Origin: Mantis religiosa
Taxonomy: Eukaryota > Arthropoda > Insecta > Mantodea > Mantidae
Direction: 5' to 3'
NCBI GenBank assembly: GCA_030765055.1
Contig: CM060950.1
Span: 23,517,876 to 23,581,875, forward strand
DNA: 64,000 nucleotides
Shown here: piece by piece, positions 21,823-33,445 of the stretch
Layout: the number at the start of each line of letters is the position of its first letter
Position numbering within the stretch: position 1 is the stretch's first letter
Program-made: the position numbers and the translations under genes
The notes under the pieces: generated by a model
Seen by the model: the letters and a program-made list of their open reading frames with translations, nothing else
What the model was told of the DNA's origin: nothing
Databases searched by the model: none

Positions 21823-22875
21823 ATGCATGCAGTTCATGGCCAGCACGTGGTTAAGATGGAATGGGGAGCAAAGGAGAATTGCATCATAGTGGTTGCACTA
21901 CACAAGTGTAACAAGACACCAGTAGAGATTTTCAAGTTGTTACAACCACTAAAATTATGCAGAAATTTGTTTATCGATGTATCAAATGATACACTGAGAC
22001 TTTCTCTTTTGCTGACAGAGCTAGAAGGGATCAGCCACGCAGAATCAGAACACCAGCTGTGCTTAAAGCTGTTGCTGAGAGATTTTGAAGAAATCCTTGC
22101 CGTAAGCAAAGAACAATGGCAAGGGAATGAAAATTGCTCCGAGAACGATATTGTGCATTATACAAGAAGATCTCGGACTTTCAGCATACTAAAGAAGAAA
22201 GGGACAGCAACTGACAGCAGCTTTAGGGCACATAAGAGCCACAAGAACCAAGAGACTACTGGAGAAGCATGCAAATGGCAGTCACTGCCAAATTCTCTTC
22301 ACGGATGATAAAATTTTCACCGTGGAAGAAAAACTCAACCGCCAGAATGATTGAGTGTATGCTCGCACATCTCAGGAAGCTGCTGCCAAGAGTCCAAGAG
22401 TGGAAAGAGGTCATTATCCACCGTCTGTAATGGTTTGATTGGCGGGTGTCATTTGAGGGTGTCACTTCACTGCATTTCTGCGAACAGGTGGTAAAAACAT
22501 GTGCCACCAAGCACCAAACCGACATTCTGAAAAAGGTTGTGAAGCCCCTAAACACCACCTTGTTTGCGGGAAAGCACTGGATATCCCAGCAGGACTCAGC
22601 ACCTGCCCACAAGGCAAAGACCACACAACATTGGCTGGAGAGTAACGTTTCCAGAGTTTATCTCTACCAGTGATTGGCCTTCTGGAAACCCTGACCTAAA
22701 TCCACTAGACTATTGCTTATGGGATATTTTAGAGCAAAATACCTGCTCTAAATCTCACCGCAATATTACGTCCCTAAAGGCAGATTTGGTGAAGGCAGCT
22801 GCCTCAATATCCCAAGATGTCGTGCGTGCTGCGATAGATGAGTGGCCGGAGAGATTGAAGGGCGGACATTTTTAG
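21823..22875 (+). pseudogene. Tc1/mariner-superfamily transposase pseudogene
   Basis: The plus-strand frames piece together an IS630/Tc1/mariner transposase. There is an N-terminal helix-turn-helix region (CIIVVALHKCNKTPVEIFKL), then LFTDDKIFTVEEKLNRQND (first Asp), GKHWISQQDSAPAHKAKTTQ (second Asp), and SDWPSGNPDLNPLDYCLWDI (third acidic residue, Asp). It ends RAAIDEWPERLKGGHF at 22875. About 37 residues separate the last two Asp, depending on where the frameshift near 22640 is placed. That suggests a DD37D lineage. Further breaks are near 22300-22345 (frame change and TGA) and 22440. I did not find convincing terminal repeats. Confidence 0.85.
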
Positions 22876-22899
22876 TGATCCATATATTTATACTTTGTG

Positions 22900-24384
22900 T
22901 AGTCCCTAATAAACAAGTTACATGTATTTGTTTGTTGTAGTTATCATTTATATATACAGTAGATGCCTCTGTATGAGGGACAGAACATATGGCAGGACTA
23001 TGTACATAACTGAAAATAAAGTAAAACACATATTTGAACTTATATTTTATTTACAGACTTTTATTTTAAGTTATTTGTTCATTGTAATTCCATCTGAACA
23101 TACTTTTAATTTCTATACTATGTAGTTACAAAATTAGAGAAAGTATTGTATTCCACCCAAATATTCGATTCAAAGATTACATCCGAAATATAAATTTTGA
23201 GACTCATTGAAAACAAAGCAGCATTTATAGAGAAAGATCTGATTGTGTGTCTGTGAGAAGCATTACTCAAAACTGATGAGTTGGTTAAACACCAATAAAT
23301 AAAAATAACATTTCTCAAATGGGAAGTTGTTAGTTTTTTTGCTCTTATATGTGTACAGAATGTGGAATGTCAAACCCATCACAAAGTAACCAGCTCTTAA
23401 ACTATTTGACCATCACTTAAGCTATCTGTATTCTCCTATTCTCATTGTACCTGTAAGGAAATAGATAATAAAACCATTTCTACAAACATGTAACTCAATA
23501 ACATTAAGTAAATAGAAGAATAAACATTTGTACTACACGACAGATCGTTCAGGCGCTTTGACCTTCAGTGACCAGCACTGCATTCGTTTCTTATCTTGGT
23601 TTTTAGAAGAGAAAATATTAGTAATCTGTCATACGGTAAGTGATGAAACACAAATAGAGCACTTGGGAGCGGTGTGTCTGATATCAAAGGCTTAGCCAAT
23701 TATACACAACATGGATGCATAATAATAAAAAAATTACCTTAATGATTAAAAATGCATTAAATATGTGCCACATAATAATTTTTTGTAATATTTTTAAATA
23801 ATGAAAAGGAGGCTAAACAGTCCTATCTTCTGCAATTTCCATAATGGAAAAAAAGAGAAAACTAACTAAATCAGATATTATACTTCTGTTATTAAATGAC
23901 TATTGTAACTATAAGAAGTTCATGGTAATATCTCATTTTCTAGTGTGTTCAATCTGTACAGTAGGAACAATGTCTAAAAAGATGATTTACTCAACTGGCA
24001 AAGGCGTATACATAATAAAATAAATGAAGAGAATAACATAGATACTGTAAGACCAGTAGAAAAAAATATATCCTTAGAATAAAATGCCAAACATATTCCA
24101 TCACTAAGAGAGGTCTCACTGTCATTGTTGGCACTATTGTATACAAATCTTCAATCTTGTGCTTCTTGTTTCAGTAATCCATTCCTTTTCCCAATAATTA
24201 TTTCTTTAGGTCATCTAGCTTAAAAAAATACCTCTGCCATTAACGGAAAGCTTTTCTTATTAAATAATTTCTGTAATTATAGGAAGTATATGGTAATACA
24301 ATTAATTTTCTGAAGTATGATCAATCTGGGCAGATTAGGGCAGATCAAAACCAGTTTCCAGTAATGGACATGCTGATGATGATG
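22900..24384. other. No recognisable feature
   Basis: Intronic AT-rich sequence. Small open frames show no family similarity that I can recognise. Confidence 0.5.
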
Positions 24385-24515
24385 TTTAGTTAGATAGATT
24401 TATTCACTGTTAATGTAACAAAGTATACATGCACCTTTGTCTGTGAGTATTGTGTTTATGTATTCTCTGTATGAAATATAGGGGATGAATAAATTGAAAT
24501 TGAAATTGTACAAAT
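24385..24515 (+). repeat. Short LINE-like 3' tail
   Basis: The segment ends GGGGATGAATAAATTGAAATT followed by another GAAATTG, the short-repeat tail common in jockey/CR1-type LINEs. No coding part is left. It may be a very short 5'-truncated insertion. Confidence 0.4.
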
Positions 24516-25743
24516 AGGTGATTGCCATAATATAAACTACATGATTTAAATGCATCACAATGTTAAGCGATACAAAATTATGTTTATGTAATTTTAGATA
24601 ATAGTGAAATAAAACACAATCTCATGCTAGCATAATAATGGTGGATCTGAATGAAAATATAAATTAAAATAACAACTCATAGTTTTGGTTTATATAACAT
24701 TGTATAAAATAAACCCCCCTCCCCCAACATAATTTGCATTATGCAAAATATGCCATGGAAATAAAACATAAACAACAGATCTACTGACTGATTCAATGTA
24801 CCTGGAGGATTAAAGTGCAATAGGTACAATCCCAGACAATTCATCTGCAATATCTATTGAGGAATCACATAAGTATTTTTATTACCTCTTCTTTCTCCAT
24901 TTCACAATATGGAATCAGGTCATATATATAATTTCTTACAGCTGCCGATGTATGACACTGTGCTGTCCAGAGGACAAGATAATATCTGAACAGAGTGTAC
25001 ATACACTGGACTCGTGTGTACGTGCAATAAGCTCATGTAAATATCTCTGCTGTTCACATATTTTCTGGTATACCTCCTCACTTTGCCAAGTAGTAAGATT
25101 ATTTTGTACAAGAGTGAGTAGAGTTAGTTATATTGGTGGAACACACAAGGTGTATTTTATACTTTTTTTTTATTAAAATAACCCTTTATAACACAGAAAT
25201 CTGTGTAAATGCAAGAAAAAATAAATGCTAGAACAATAGTGCTTCATTTTACCAGGTTTTTGTGTTTTAGGATATTCTGGCAGTGTGCCTTCAACATTAT
25301 ATGCTACAGTTGGAATTACTGTACATGGTGTTCATCTTTATTCATTATTTCCTGCCCTCCGATTGAGCAAGAATGACATCATGGTTGACTGGTGAGTCTA
25401 TCTTGAAATCATAGTACCCTCTACGGGGAAGAAGTGGTAATTTTTGCAGAACCGTAATCAAATTGCAGCACTCTGAGTGTGTTTGTGCTGTTAACTAATA
25501 CAACCAGCTTCCCCTGGATATAAATGCAGTGCACCGCATCTTCATGGTTGAATGCTACTTTCGTACGGGCATTAAAATTGGAGTTTGTTCCATATCTGTT
25601 AGGACTCAAAGTCTTTTTTTAGAGACAGCAATCCCTTTTGTAATCCAGCCAACTTCCTCTGCTTTTTAAGAAATAAATAACCTTAGCAATGAAACTGTAT
25701 AGGTTTTCAGAGCTAGTAGTCATTGCATAGAAAATGAATATCC
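24516..25743. other. No recognisable feature
   Basis: AT-rich. The segment 25320-25620 has a less AT-rich minus-strand open frame of about 60 residues that I do not recognise. Confidence 0.4.
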
Positions 25744-26053
25744 GAGCTTGTGGGCCATGGTCCAGTGTGTGTGTGTAGTGTCTAATGCCCACTTTTACTA
25801 CTTGCAGCACCACAGGCGGTGACACTGATGATACATGAAATTAAGATGGTGTACCAGTGGAATGAGATGTCGGGGGAAACCAGAGATCCTGGAGAAAACC
25901 TGCCCCAGTACCGAGTTGTCCACTACAAATCTCACTTTGCGGTTGCCGGGGATTGAACCCAGGCCACCTTCTGAGAGCTGAGCAGTCAAAACACTTGGCC
26001 ACGTGTGACCACCCTGGTCCAGTGAGGCTTCCACTGGACCACGGCCCACAAGC
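25744..26053 (-). repeat. tRNA-like repeat bounded by 22-bp inverted ends
   Basis: GCTTGTGGGCCATGGTCCAG (25744) is matched inversely by CTGGACCACGGCCCACAAGC ending at 26053, with about one mismatch in 22. Inside, on the minus strand, is a tRNA-like region with a good box B (GGTTCAATCCCCGG, about 25946-25960) and a leader GGTCACACGTGGCCAAGTG. The combination of a pol III-like head and inverted ends is odd for a SINE. Confidence 0.55.
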
Positions 26054-26205
26054 CCAGATAATCATTTTGTATGTAACCTTAAGAATATAGCTATAAGTAT
26101 ATTAATAAGTATTTATTTGTATTTTAACTTTATTAACCTCCTGTATACTTGTTTATGTATCTTTATTCATCATGTAAATGTTCTTAGTTTTATATTACTT
26201 TTATG

Positions 26206-26465
26206 TATGGAAGAAGCTAGAAACAGTGATGTGTTAAGATGTATTTAGTTAAGAGAGATGGTACTAGTAACACTAACATCACCTTTTTGTTCCCAACATA
26301 TCTTCAAGTATTGGTCAGTCTTAACTATTTGCTTCTTATGGTTTTGTAACTATTTGTTTCTTACAGCTTGTTGATCCAAATACATTTATATATGGAAGAA
26401 GCTAGAAACAGTGTTGTGTTAAGATGTATTTACTTAAGATGACTTAGTACTAGTAACACTAACAT
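26206..26465. repeat. Diverged direct repeat, 185-bp period
   Basis: TATGGAAGAAGCTAGAAACA at 26206 recurs at 26391, with about 75 bases of similarity (GTGTTAAGATGTATTTA, ACTAGTAACACTAACAT). Confidence 0.75.
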
Positions 26466-27013
26466 ATGTTTCCAAAACATGATAAACAGAGATTTAAAAA
26501 AGTGATGTTAGTATTAGAAGTATAGACTCTTCTTAAGTAAGTACATTTGTATTACTTGCTTAAATTTGATGAAGCTGATAATCTTGTATTGGAAATCACA
26601 TGGTGAATAACATTAAATTGAATTCTTGTGAGTTTTCTAGCAAATGAAAAATTAGTGTTACATTACTTTGATTCATACATCATCATACTAGTGTTAATGT
26701 CAGATACAGTAGGCATACTACAAACTAAATCAATGGTGAAAGGTTGATAGACAAAGAGATGACCATTTTTATGAACTATTATAATGGATATTGAGCTATA
26801 CATGCTTTCTGCTCATTCATGGGTTGTATACAAATTAAAAAATATTTAATAAAATAAAGATATTCTAGAAATAGCAGGCCTAAGAAACATAGGCAAGTGT
26901 ATGTGGTGTCAAGTGTAAATTGCATCAATTGCAAAGAAATTCTTTGAAGCAAATGTACAGTGTGTTATGATATGATTTGAGCTGTAACAGATGAATATCA
27001 TTCACTCAAAGAA

Positions 27014-27014
27014 A

Positions 27015-27098
<84 letters not shown>

Positions 27099-27122
27099 AA
27101 GAGAGAGACAAAGAGAGAGAGA
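27014..27122. repeat. (GA)n microsatellite
   Basis: About 50 GA repeats with a few interruptions (GACAAAGA) at the right end. Confidence 0.95.
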
Positions 27123-27496
27123 AGGAGGAGTAGATTTTAGTATACACATGTGCTGGAAAGGAAAATTTTTGAAGGCTGCTCAAACTGTGTTGTACAATGA
27201 TCAGTTAGCATACTTTTAGTGTCTCTGATGACTGCAATAAGTTATAAAACTTGTAACTATCTTATCTTCTTATATTTATTGTCATATATTGTCTAATAAC
27301 ATCAAATTTTTGTTGTATCTAAATAAAATGTAATCAATGTATGTGAAGTTGGATGAATTTAGAAACATTGACATCCCATGATTATGTAGAACATGAAGCT
27401 AGCTACAGCAAAGCAATGAATATTATACAAATATAACAATTTGTAACAAAAGCTTCACTTAACTTAGGAAAATGGTGTTAATTCTTATTTCTAATT

Positions 27497-27534
27497 GATA
27501 TCGATTTCACGAACTCTTGTCCGTATGTTCAGTC
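27497..27534 (-). ncRNA. Hammerhead-like motif H2 (one core mutation)
   Basis: The minus strand reads CTGAACA (core G8 changed to C), extra T, ACGGAC/GTTCGT stem II with loop AAGA, then GAAATCGATATC. It is the partner of H3 in the opposite arm. Confidence 0.45.
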
Positions 27535-27570
27535 AAAGAAAACCACAGGAGAAAATTTGTTGTTTTCTTT

Positions 27571-27608
27571 GACTGAGGATGTGGACAAGAGTTTGTGAAA
27601 TTGATATC
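27571..27608 (+). ncRNA. Hammerhead-like motif H3
   Basis: CTGAGGA fits CUGANGA. It is followed by an extra U, stem II GUGGAC/GUUUGU (mostly wobble pairs, loop AAGA), GAAA, then a self-complementary-like ATTGATAT. The core is complete, but stem II is weak. Confidence 0.5.
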
Positions 27609-27767
27609 AATTAGAAAGAAGAATATCAATTAGAAAGAAGAATTAACACCATTTTCTTAAGTTAAGTGCAGCTTTTGTTACAAATTGTTATATTTGTATA
27701 ATTGACATCCAAATTAATTCATAACACTGTTTGTAGTAAGTTTTTCATACTATGTCAGTTGCATTTA

Positions 27768-28033
27768 ATTTTTTGAGGGACTAGTTTCTGGAGCTGTTGC
27801 TTCCATTTTCTACCTCAAAGGTCTGACTACTGTCTGTTGTTGTTGCTTGCGGTCTTCTCTCTTGTGGTGGAACTATGAACTTTTTATCAAATTATTTCGA
27901 TACGTTTATAAAGAAGTTCACATTTCCACCACCAGAGAGAAGACTGTAGGCAACAACAACAGAGAGCAGATGGACCTTTGAGGTTGAAAATGGATGCAAC
28001 AGCTCTGGAAACTAGTCCTTCAAAAAATTAAAA
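27768..28033. repeat. Inverted repeat with degenerate hammerhead-like ends
   Basis: The arms 27768-27880 and 27920-28033 are imperfect reverse complements. Each carries GGACTAGTTTC or its complement GGAAACTAGTCC, next to an eroded core (TTGAAAA on the plus strand at 27984). It is related to 10545-10672 and, by the ACTAGTTTC block, to 60171 and 40907. Confidence 0.7.
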
Positions 28034-28402
28034 TGTAAGTGATGTGGTATGAGAAACTGGCTACAAATAGTGTTATGAATGCAATCAAATGTTTTAAAAG
28101 AGAAAACCCAAATGCTGATTTGGTGTTCATTGGTGTTTTTATAACATAGTACACAGTTTAAAACTGAATTTAAATATTATAACACTAGTTTAAGCATAAA
28201 ATATTAATAATTTTTGCTGAATCTATAAAAAGAACATGGGCACATCATGATGCATTATCATTTAAGTATAAATTCAATTACTCGTGAACCCTAAGATTAA
28301 AAGTAATACCTATTTTCAAAATTAAAACACACTAATATAGCAGTTTAAGCTTCTAGTAATTATTTCAGTTAATATCTACTTCATTTAAAACAATACACTT
28401 AC

Positions 28403-28631
28403 CTGAACAAGGAGTAAGTAATTATTGTAAGAAGAAGCCCAATGATGCTGCAGATGGACCCTACATAGCTTACGATGCTCAAAATGACCTTATGCTTGTA
28501 AGGAATTTCAGAAGTCTCCCAGGTCAAGGTAGGATCCAGAAGAACAGAAAAAGATGTCATGTGTGTAGATTCACACAAAATCCATTCAGTGGTCTGATTA
28601 GTGGTAATTCCATATTCTGACCATTCTCTAT
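28403..28631 (-). CDS. Adhesion GPCR exon: GPS cleavage site and TM1
   Basis: The acceptor is ATGTCTTATAG before 28631, and the donor TTCAG|GTAAGT lies after 28403. With the split Asn codon the GPS reads NREWSEYGITTNQTTEWILC then ESTHMTSFSVLLDP. His-Met-Thr fits the H-x-S/T autoproteolysis tripeptide, and TSFSVLLDP fits the tethered-agonist start (Phe at 3, hydrophobic at 6-7). Usual GPS cysteines two and four are replaced by Ile (residue 255) and Ser (268), while Cys 240 (previous exon) and Cys 266 remain. TM1 follows (KVILSIVSYVGSICSIIGLL and LTIITYSLF). It enters in phase 1 and exits in phase 2. Confidence 0.95.
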
Positions 28632-29715
28632 CTATAAGACATTTTAAAAATATCAATGCAATTTATTATATGTAGACAATTATTCTCAATATATGTTGTC
28701 ATAATGAATAATAGATGGTACTTGAAAGATGAGAAAAACTGTATATTTTTAGTGTACCTATCTAGTTCTTAAAATAAATATAATTATTTTATCCAGTGAC
28801 TTTGTCTTAATGATTACCTTTAACAATGGTATAAACAGTGGTTATAAATGAATATTGTTCATTGATGATTTCATTATTGGGGTAATGTGAAACACATGTT
28901 TCTTTTTATGGCTTTCACAAATTGTAAATATTTAAAGTTTTCTTAACTTCCAAAAGCTGAGACTATTTATGAAAACAGGTATTATCTTCAAACTAAGGAG
29001 GGTAATACTAACACATTTAACTACTATACCTATATACAGTTATCTGTAATGAAATAGATGAAGAAAAATTTTCCTTACTGTGTCATGCCATCTTTCATTT
29101 CATTCTTGTATTTCCAAACAGAAGCAGTCTAATTACAGGAGGGAGATTCAAATACAAACGGCAAGTGTTGCATATCACAGAGCAACAGTTCCAATTGGGA
29201 TGTTGGAGTGAAGGTCTGAAGGCCAGTATGTTACGTAGAGGAAACCAGATTGGTTAAATGTTTTGCTAGGTTTTAACATCCGCACAGCCATGAATAAGCA
29301 AGTTGTTTGTTTGTCTGTTGCACAGTGCATTATAATGTTTTAACCAATGAATTGCTTAAACCCTTGGAGATTTTAAGTTCTTTAAGGACACAGTTTGGGG
29401 ATACTATACTGTCCAAGAATCGAGTGTTTTCATGGGCCAGACAATTTAACACTCGAGTAGTTGCGTGATGCTTTGTGATGTGAGTGGTCACGTGGGCTAC
29501 ATATGTAGCCCATATAAAATTTACTTTATGCATTGTTTATAATTGTTTTAATAATTTTCTGGGATATTCCTTTATTTCTTTATAGTTTTTACCTACATTC
29601 AAATTGAGTTTTATGAACTGTTTCAAGGTATCGAGATTTAACTGTATTGGTTAATTGGCTGTATTGGCTGTATTGGTTCAAGGTAATTTTGTATTAAACT
29701 TAAATTACACTATGT

Positions 29716-29955
29716 GTAAATTAATTGTTCCTTCACACTGGCCGTGTGTAGGCTAAAGTATGGAAAAATTCAATGCCATAGCCAGGATTTGAACCACGGA
29801 TCTTCTGGTCTCCATCCAGCCACTCTAACCATTGAGCTACTATGGCCAACGTGCCAACATGACATTAAATTCTCCAACTGACTCGTGTTTTTCCCGGTAA
29901 ACCACTAGGAGTTCTCATAAACACATGAGACAACTACCTTAATGGCGACTTACTA
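29716..29955 (-). repeat. SINE family A, single minus copy
   Basis: The tail TTGTTCCTTCACACTGGCCG starts near 29724. Then follow box B (minus strand GGTTCAAATCC), box A and the leader to about 29955. It is one of the few uncomposite copies. Confidence 0.85.
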
Positions 29956-30536
29956 TGGAGTAAAATTGAAAGTAACAATTTATTACTTCTACAGTTACAG
30001 AAATTTTTATTTAATATGTTTGATGTTCTGTATAAATATGAGTATTAAACAGTTAATGATTCCAGTTCTCTTGAACTATTTTCAGCATTAGCAGGGCCTT
30101 ATGCTTTATTCCTTAATTTTTCTACTAACTGCCCACAAATTATAATATATAGTGTTACAGCAGTGGCTGTGAAATTTTGGAAGAAATATGAACCAAAACA
30201 ACATCTAATACTATTTGGGATGCATTACTGAGAAGGAATCTGACCATAAAAGTATAAAGCAACCAAATGTGTCCCAGTAAATATTTCAGTTTAAATTAAC
30301 AATTTTTTAAAACTGAAAAAAATACTGGTTAAAACTTATCATTGGTGTGATCATTTTACTATTGTGAGCTTTAGTATCATGGGTTTGCTGTGCTGCATGA
30401 AGAAAATTGGTTTACTAATTGTGCCTCTTCCTGGACTATAAACTCATTTTTGTAGAGAGTTCTTTCAAAATTCAAGGAGTGAGACATAAATGTGTATATT
30501 TGGTTGACATTTGGAATTTTTTAAAGCTACATAAAC

Positions 30537-30940
30537 ACAAATGCATTTTAGTTAATTGATGGAAATTAATCATTTCTTCACACTAGCCGTATATAGGCTA
30601 AGGTCTTTGATAGATACAGTCAATATGAAAAATTAAATGCCACGGCCGGGATTTGAACCACGGATCTCCTGATTATTTCTGACCAGTTGCTCTAACCCAT
30701 TGAGCTACCATGGTCAACTTGCCAATGGGTCAAGTCGCCAAAAATTGTGTATCTCGAATGCGAGAGCACCTAGTCTACAGGGAGATATACGAGTCACATG
30801 GAGAATTTAATGTCATGACAGCAAGTTGACCATGGTAGCTCAATGGGTTATAGCGATGGATGGAAACCAGAAGATCCATGGTTCAAATGCCGGCCGTGGC
30901 ATTGAATTTTTCATGTTGACTCTATCTAACAAATGCATTT
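30537..30940. repeat. SINE family A inverted composite with 12-bp target duplication
   Basis: A minus copy (30549-30725) meets a plus copy (30726-30928) head to head. The composite is flanked by perfect ACAAATGCATTT at 30537-30548 and 30929-30940. The left end is a full tail, and the right tail is cut after CATGTTGACTCTATCTA. Because the duplication surrounds both units, they were inserted together. Confidence 0.92.
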
Positions 30941-31003
30941 GTTAAACATAATATAAAATATATCGAGATTCAACTGTATTGGAACACCACAGTGAAGCGA
31001 AAA

Positions 31004-31065
31004 ATTATTAAATTTTAGATGAGTCGCGTTTTTTAAAAAACGCGACTCATCTAAAATTTAATAAT
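31004..31065. repeat. Perfect 62-bp palindrome (31-bp arms, no loop)
   Basis: The arms meet at TTTTTT|AAAAAA with no spacer and no mismatch. The arm contains AATTTTAGATGAGTCGCG, close to AATTTTTAGATGAGTCGTAT at the start of the 216-bp insert (19365). That suggests the same Penelope-related terminal sequence. Confidence 0.9.
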
Positions 31066-31527
31066 ATAAAATGTTTTATGATTGCAATGCAACTGAGAAT
31101 ACAATATTCCTAATACTAATTGCTTTCTATTTTTTGTTCTTCCTTTCTCTTTCTAATTTTGTATACAACCACAACCACCTACATCACAGTTTCACTAGAA
31201 CTGTCACTGTTATCATAATTATAATTATCATTATTTATTGCTGGAATTATATAATATTTTATAGCTGTGTTACTTATTAATTATTTTTATAACCAAGCCA
31301 AATCATGGTGTAGAAATTGAAAATGTGATTTTATTTATAGATGCCTGTTAACTGCAATGGTTCTCAGCATCTTGTTCTATAACAGGTATGAAAGACTGCA
31401 GATTTCCTCAGAGGCCTTTTTATCAGGCTTGAGGCTTTTTATGTGCCATAAATCTATGACATGAGACTACCAGGTTTACTTCCCTTGCAAACAAAGTTAT
31501 GCTTAGGTTTTCAAGCCCCAAAAAATC

Positions 31528-31605
31528 TGTCGCCCTCTGTTGGGTTTGAACCAAGATCTTGGGAACCAGAGGCTAGCATGTTAGCCTTAGACCACAGAGA
31601 CAATA
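31528..31605 (-). repeat. tRNA-like fragment
   Basis: The minus strand reads CTGTGGTCTAAGGCTAACAT (box A-like) and TTGGTTCAAACCCAAC (box B). It is not one of the three main SINE families. It is too degenerate at the stems for a functional tRNA. Confidence 0.4.
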
Positions 31606-31995
31606 TGGCAAAGGTGGTAGACTACTAGTCAGACAGAGAAAGAAGGTAGGTGTGTGTTTTCAGTAGCTGAACTGCTAACCCATATGTCAGCACTTCATTT
31701 AGCAGTGGTACTGCTGACATCATTTACTGGTAGTTTGCATTTTTACCATCTGTATCTTTGTGGTAAAAAGGTGCTATAATGTACTAAAGCTTAGAACTGT
31801 ACAAGAAATAAGTAGGTAACTTTTACACTGGCAACTCTTCTGCTATGTAGTGCAAGTACACTGTCTTTTATTTACTAATGTACAGTAATTCCCCCACTTT
31901 TCTTACAGTCATCTGAGTTGACAACATCTATTTAGAAAAATCTTATTAATGGCACACTGTTATTCAGCCAAATGCTTTGCTTTCTTTTTTCTATT

Positions 31996-32205
31996 TATAT
32001 CCTCTAACGTCAAGTCATATCAGACGATTAATTAAGTGGGTGAAATGATGCTCAAATGAGCCCAGGGTCTATAGAGTTTAGAGTTAACTAACATTATTCT
32101 TTCAGGATAAAGGTAAACTTCAGAAAGAAACCTTAACTAGGTAACTTACCCTGACTGAGATTTGAATGTGAGGCAGAGATGCTACCATCTACTTTACTGA
32201 GGCAG
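31996..32205 (-). repeat. SINE family B, diverged copy (minus)
   Basis: TATCCTCTAACGTCAAGTCA and ATGATGCTCAAATGAGCCC identify the tail and body. The tRNA-like head is eroded (TGAGATTTGAATGTGAGGC). Confidence 0.75.
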
Positions 32206-32422
32206 GTATTCAGCCAAATTGATGATATGTATCACTTAATGATTACCACTGACTGTATCATAGAATATTATGAATTGTAATAAGGTACCAGAAGCAGTTT
32301 TCCTCAAAAGCATTATAGTAGTTTAGGTGAAACATTCTACAAGGTATACTTTTAATAAAATTTGTATTTTACACAAGCTGTTAAGTTAAAAGAGTTATGA
32401 TATTACATTTATTTTTACTTAC

Positions 32423-32705
32423 TTTCTGAGTCCCAAAAAGCACAAATCTGCTTAGCTTGGCCATGAAGGTTAGGTAACTGATACACTATAGTATCTGTCA
32501 AATTTTCAATGGTTACGTTGCTGATAGCTGCAGTAATAACATGTTGCTGTGTGCTAACCATTTGTGGCCCTTGGAAAGTCCTACTTCTGTTGGAATTTGG
32601 CATAAAAAGTTTGCCATTTTTGTAGGAAATAAACTTTACTCTCAAACTTCGTGTGTACTTTGTAGCCTTCAGTAGTGCTTCACCTGGGATATTAATGAAA
32701 ATATT
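32423..32705 (-). CDS. Adhesion GPCR exon: distal GAIN domain up to GPS
   Basis: The acceptor is TTTTTATTTCAG before 32705, and the donor GAAA|GTAAGT lies after 32423. It enters in phase 0 directly from ETQ of the previous exon (ETQ-NIFINIPGEALLKA). It encodes beta-strand-rich GAIN subdomain B sequence with SLRVKFISYKNGKLFMPN, VITAAISNVTIENLTDTIVY and the first GPS strand QAKQICAFWDSE, where Cys 240 is the first GPS cysteine. Two N-glycosylation sequons (NVT, NLT) are visible. It exits in phase 1. Confidence 0.93.
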
Positions 32706-33445
32706 CTGAAATAAAAACAAAATATATTTCTGTAGAATATAAAATTGGTTTTGGTGTGTGCAGAAGATTCATCCATGGCAATAAATAGCTATTAACATAC
32801 AGGTAATAAATAACATAGATATATAAGCTGAAGAAACTTTTGGAATTCTACATGACAGTAAATTGTATTCACATGGGTTATCTGCATAGTAAGGAAGGAA
32901 AAGATCATTAGACAAATTTGTAATAATCTTTAGTAATAGCTCACATAGTTACAATGCTTTGGGTGCAGTAAACATGCCACCAAATGTAACAGAATGTGAC
33001 AGCAGTTACTTCACTGATACATTTAATTAGAACCCCAAGGCTCAAATAATTCGAAATATATTCGGAATATGCAACAGGCTGAGTAGCATGAATCATTATA
33101 ATGCCTGGCAGTTGCACCAATGTTGACAGTAACAATAATTTAGGTCATTCATGACAGCTGTTATCAAATTGTTAATGCCTAAAAATATTACTGAATAGTA
33201 TTTGTGCAGACAGTATTGCAGTATCCAGTATATTAAGTACAAACAACTGGATATTAACTATATTTAGATGTGCAACTTAGCATTATAATGTATCTATATG
33301 TGCTGATTTGCAATTGTGTTATCAACATTTCTTTGAGGCTTAATGGAAGTTGAGTTGCAATAAACACTTTCAGTTTAATGCACAAAGAATGTGCCAAATA
33401 GATAGTAGAATTTCATAATGGATGAATTAGAAATATTAAGGTGTA

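Larger units (their letters stand above)
27424..27702. repeat. Inverted repeat with paired hammerhead-like cores (Penelope-related)
   Basis: The arms 27424-27543 and 27562-27702 are reverse complements with a few differences. The right arm carries an extra 20-base tandem copy of AATATCAATTAGAAAGAAG. The outer ends (TATACAAATATAACAATTTG) match the terminus of the Penelope-like element at 33446 and the repeats at 39300 and 49200. Each arm carries one hammerhead-like core. Confidence 0.8.

Noticed and set aside
26998..27183. Ser-Leu-rich open frame
   Set aside because: It is the reverse translation of a (GA)n microsatellite.
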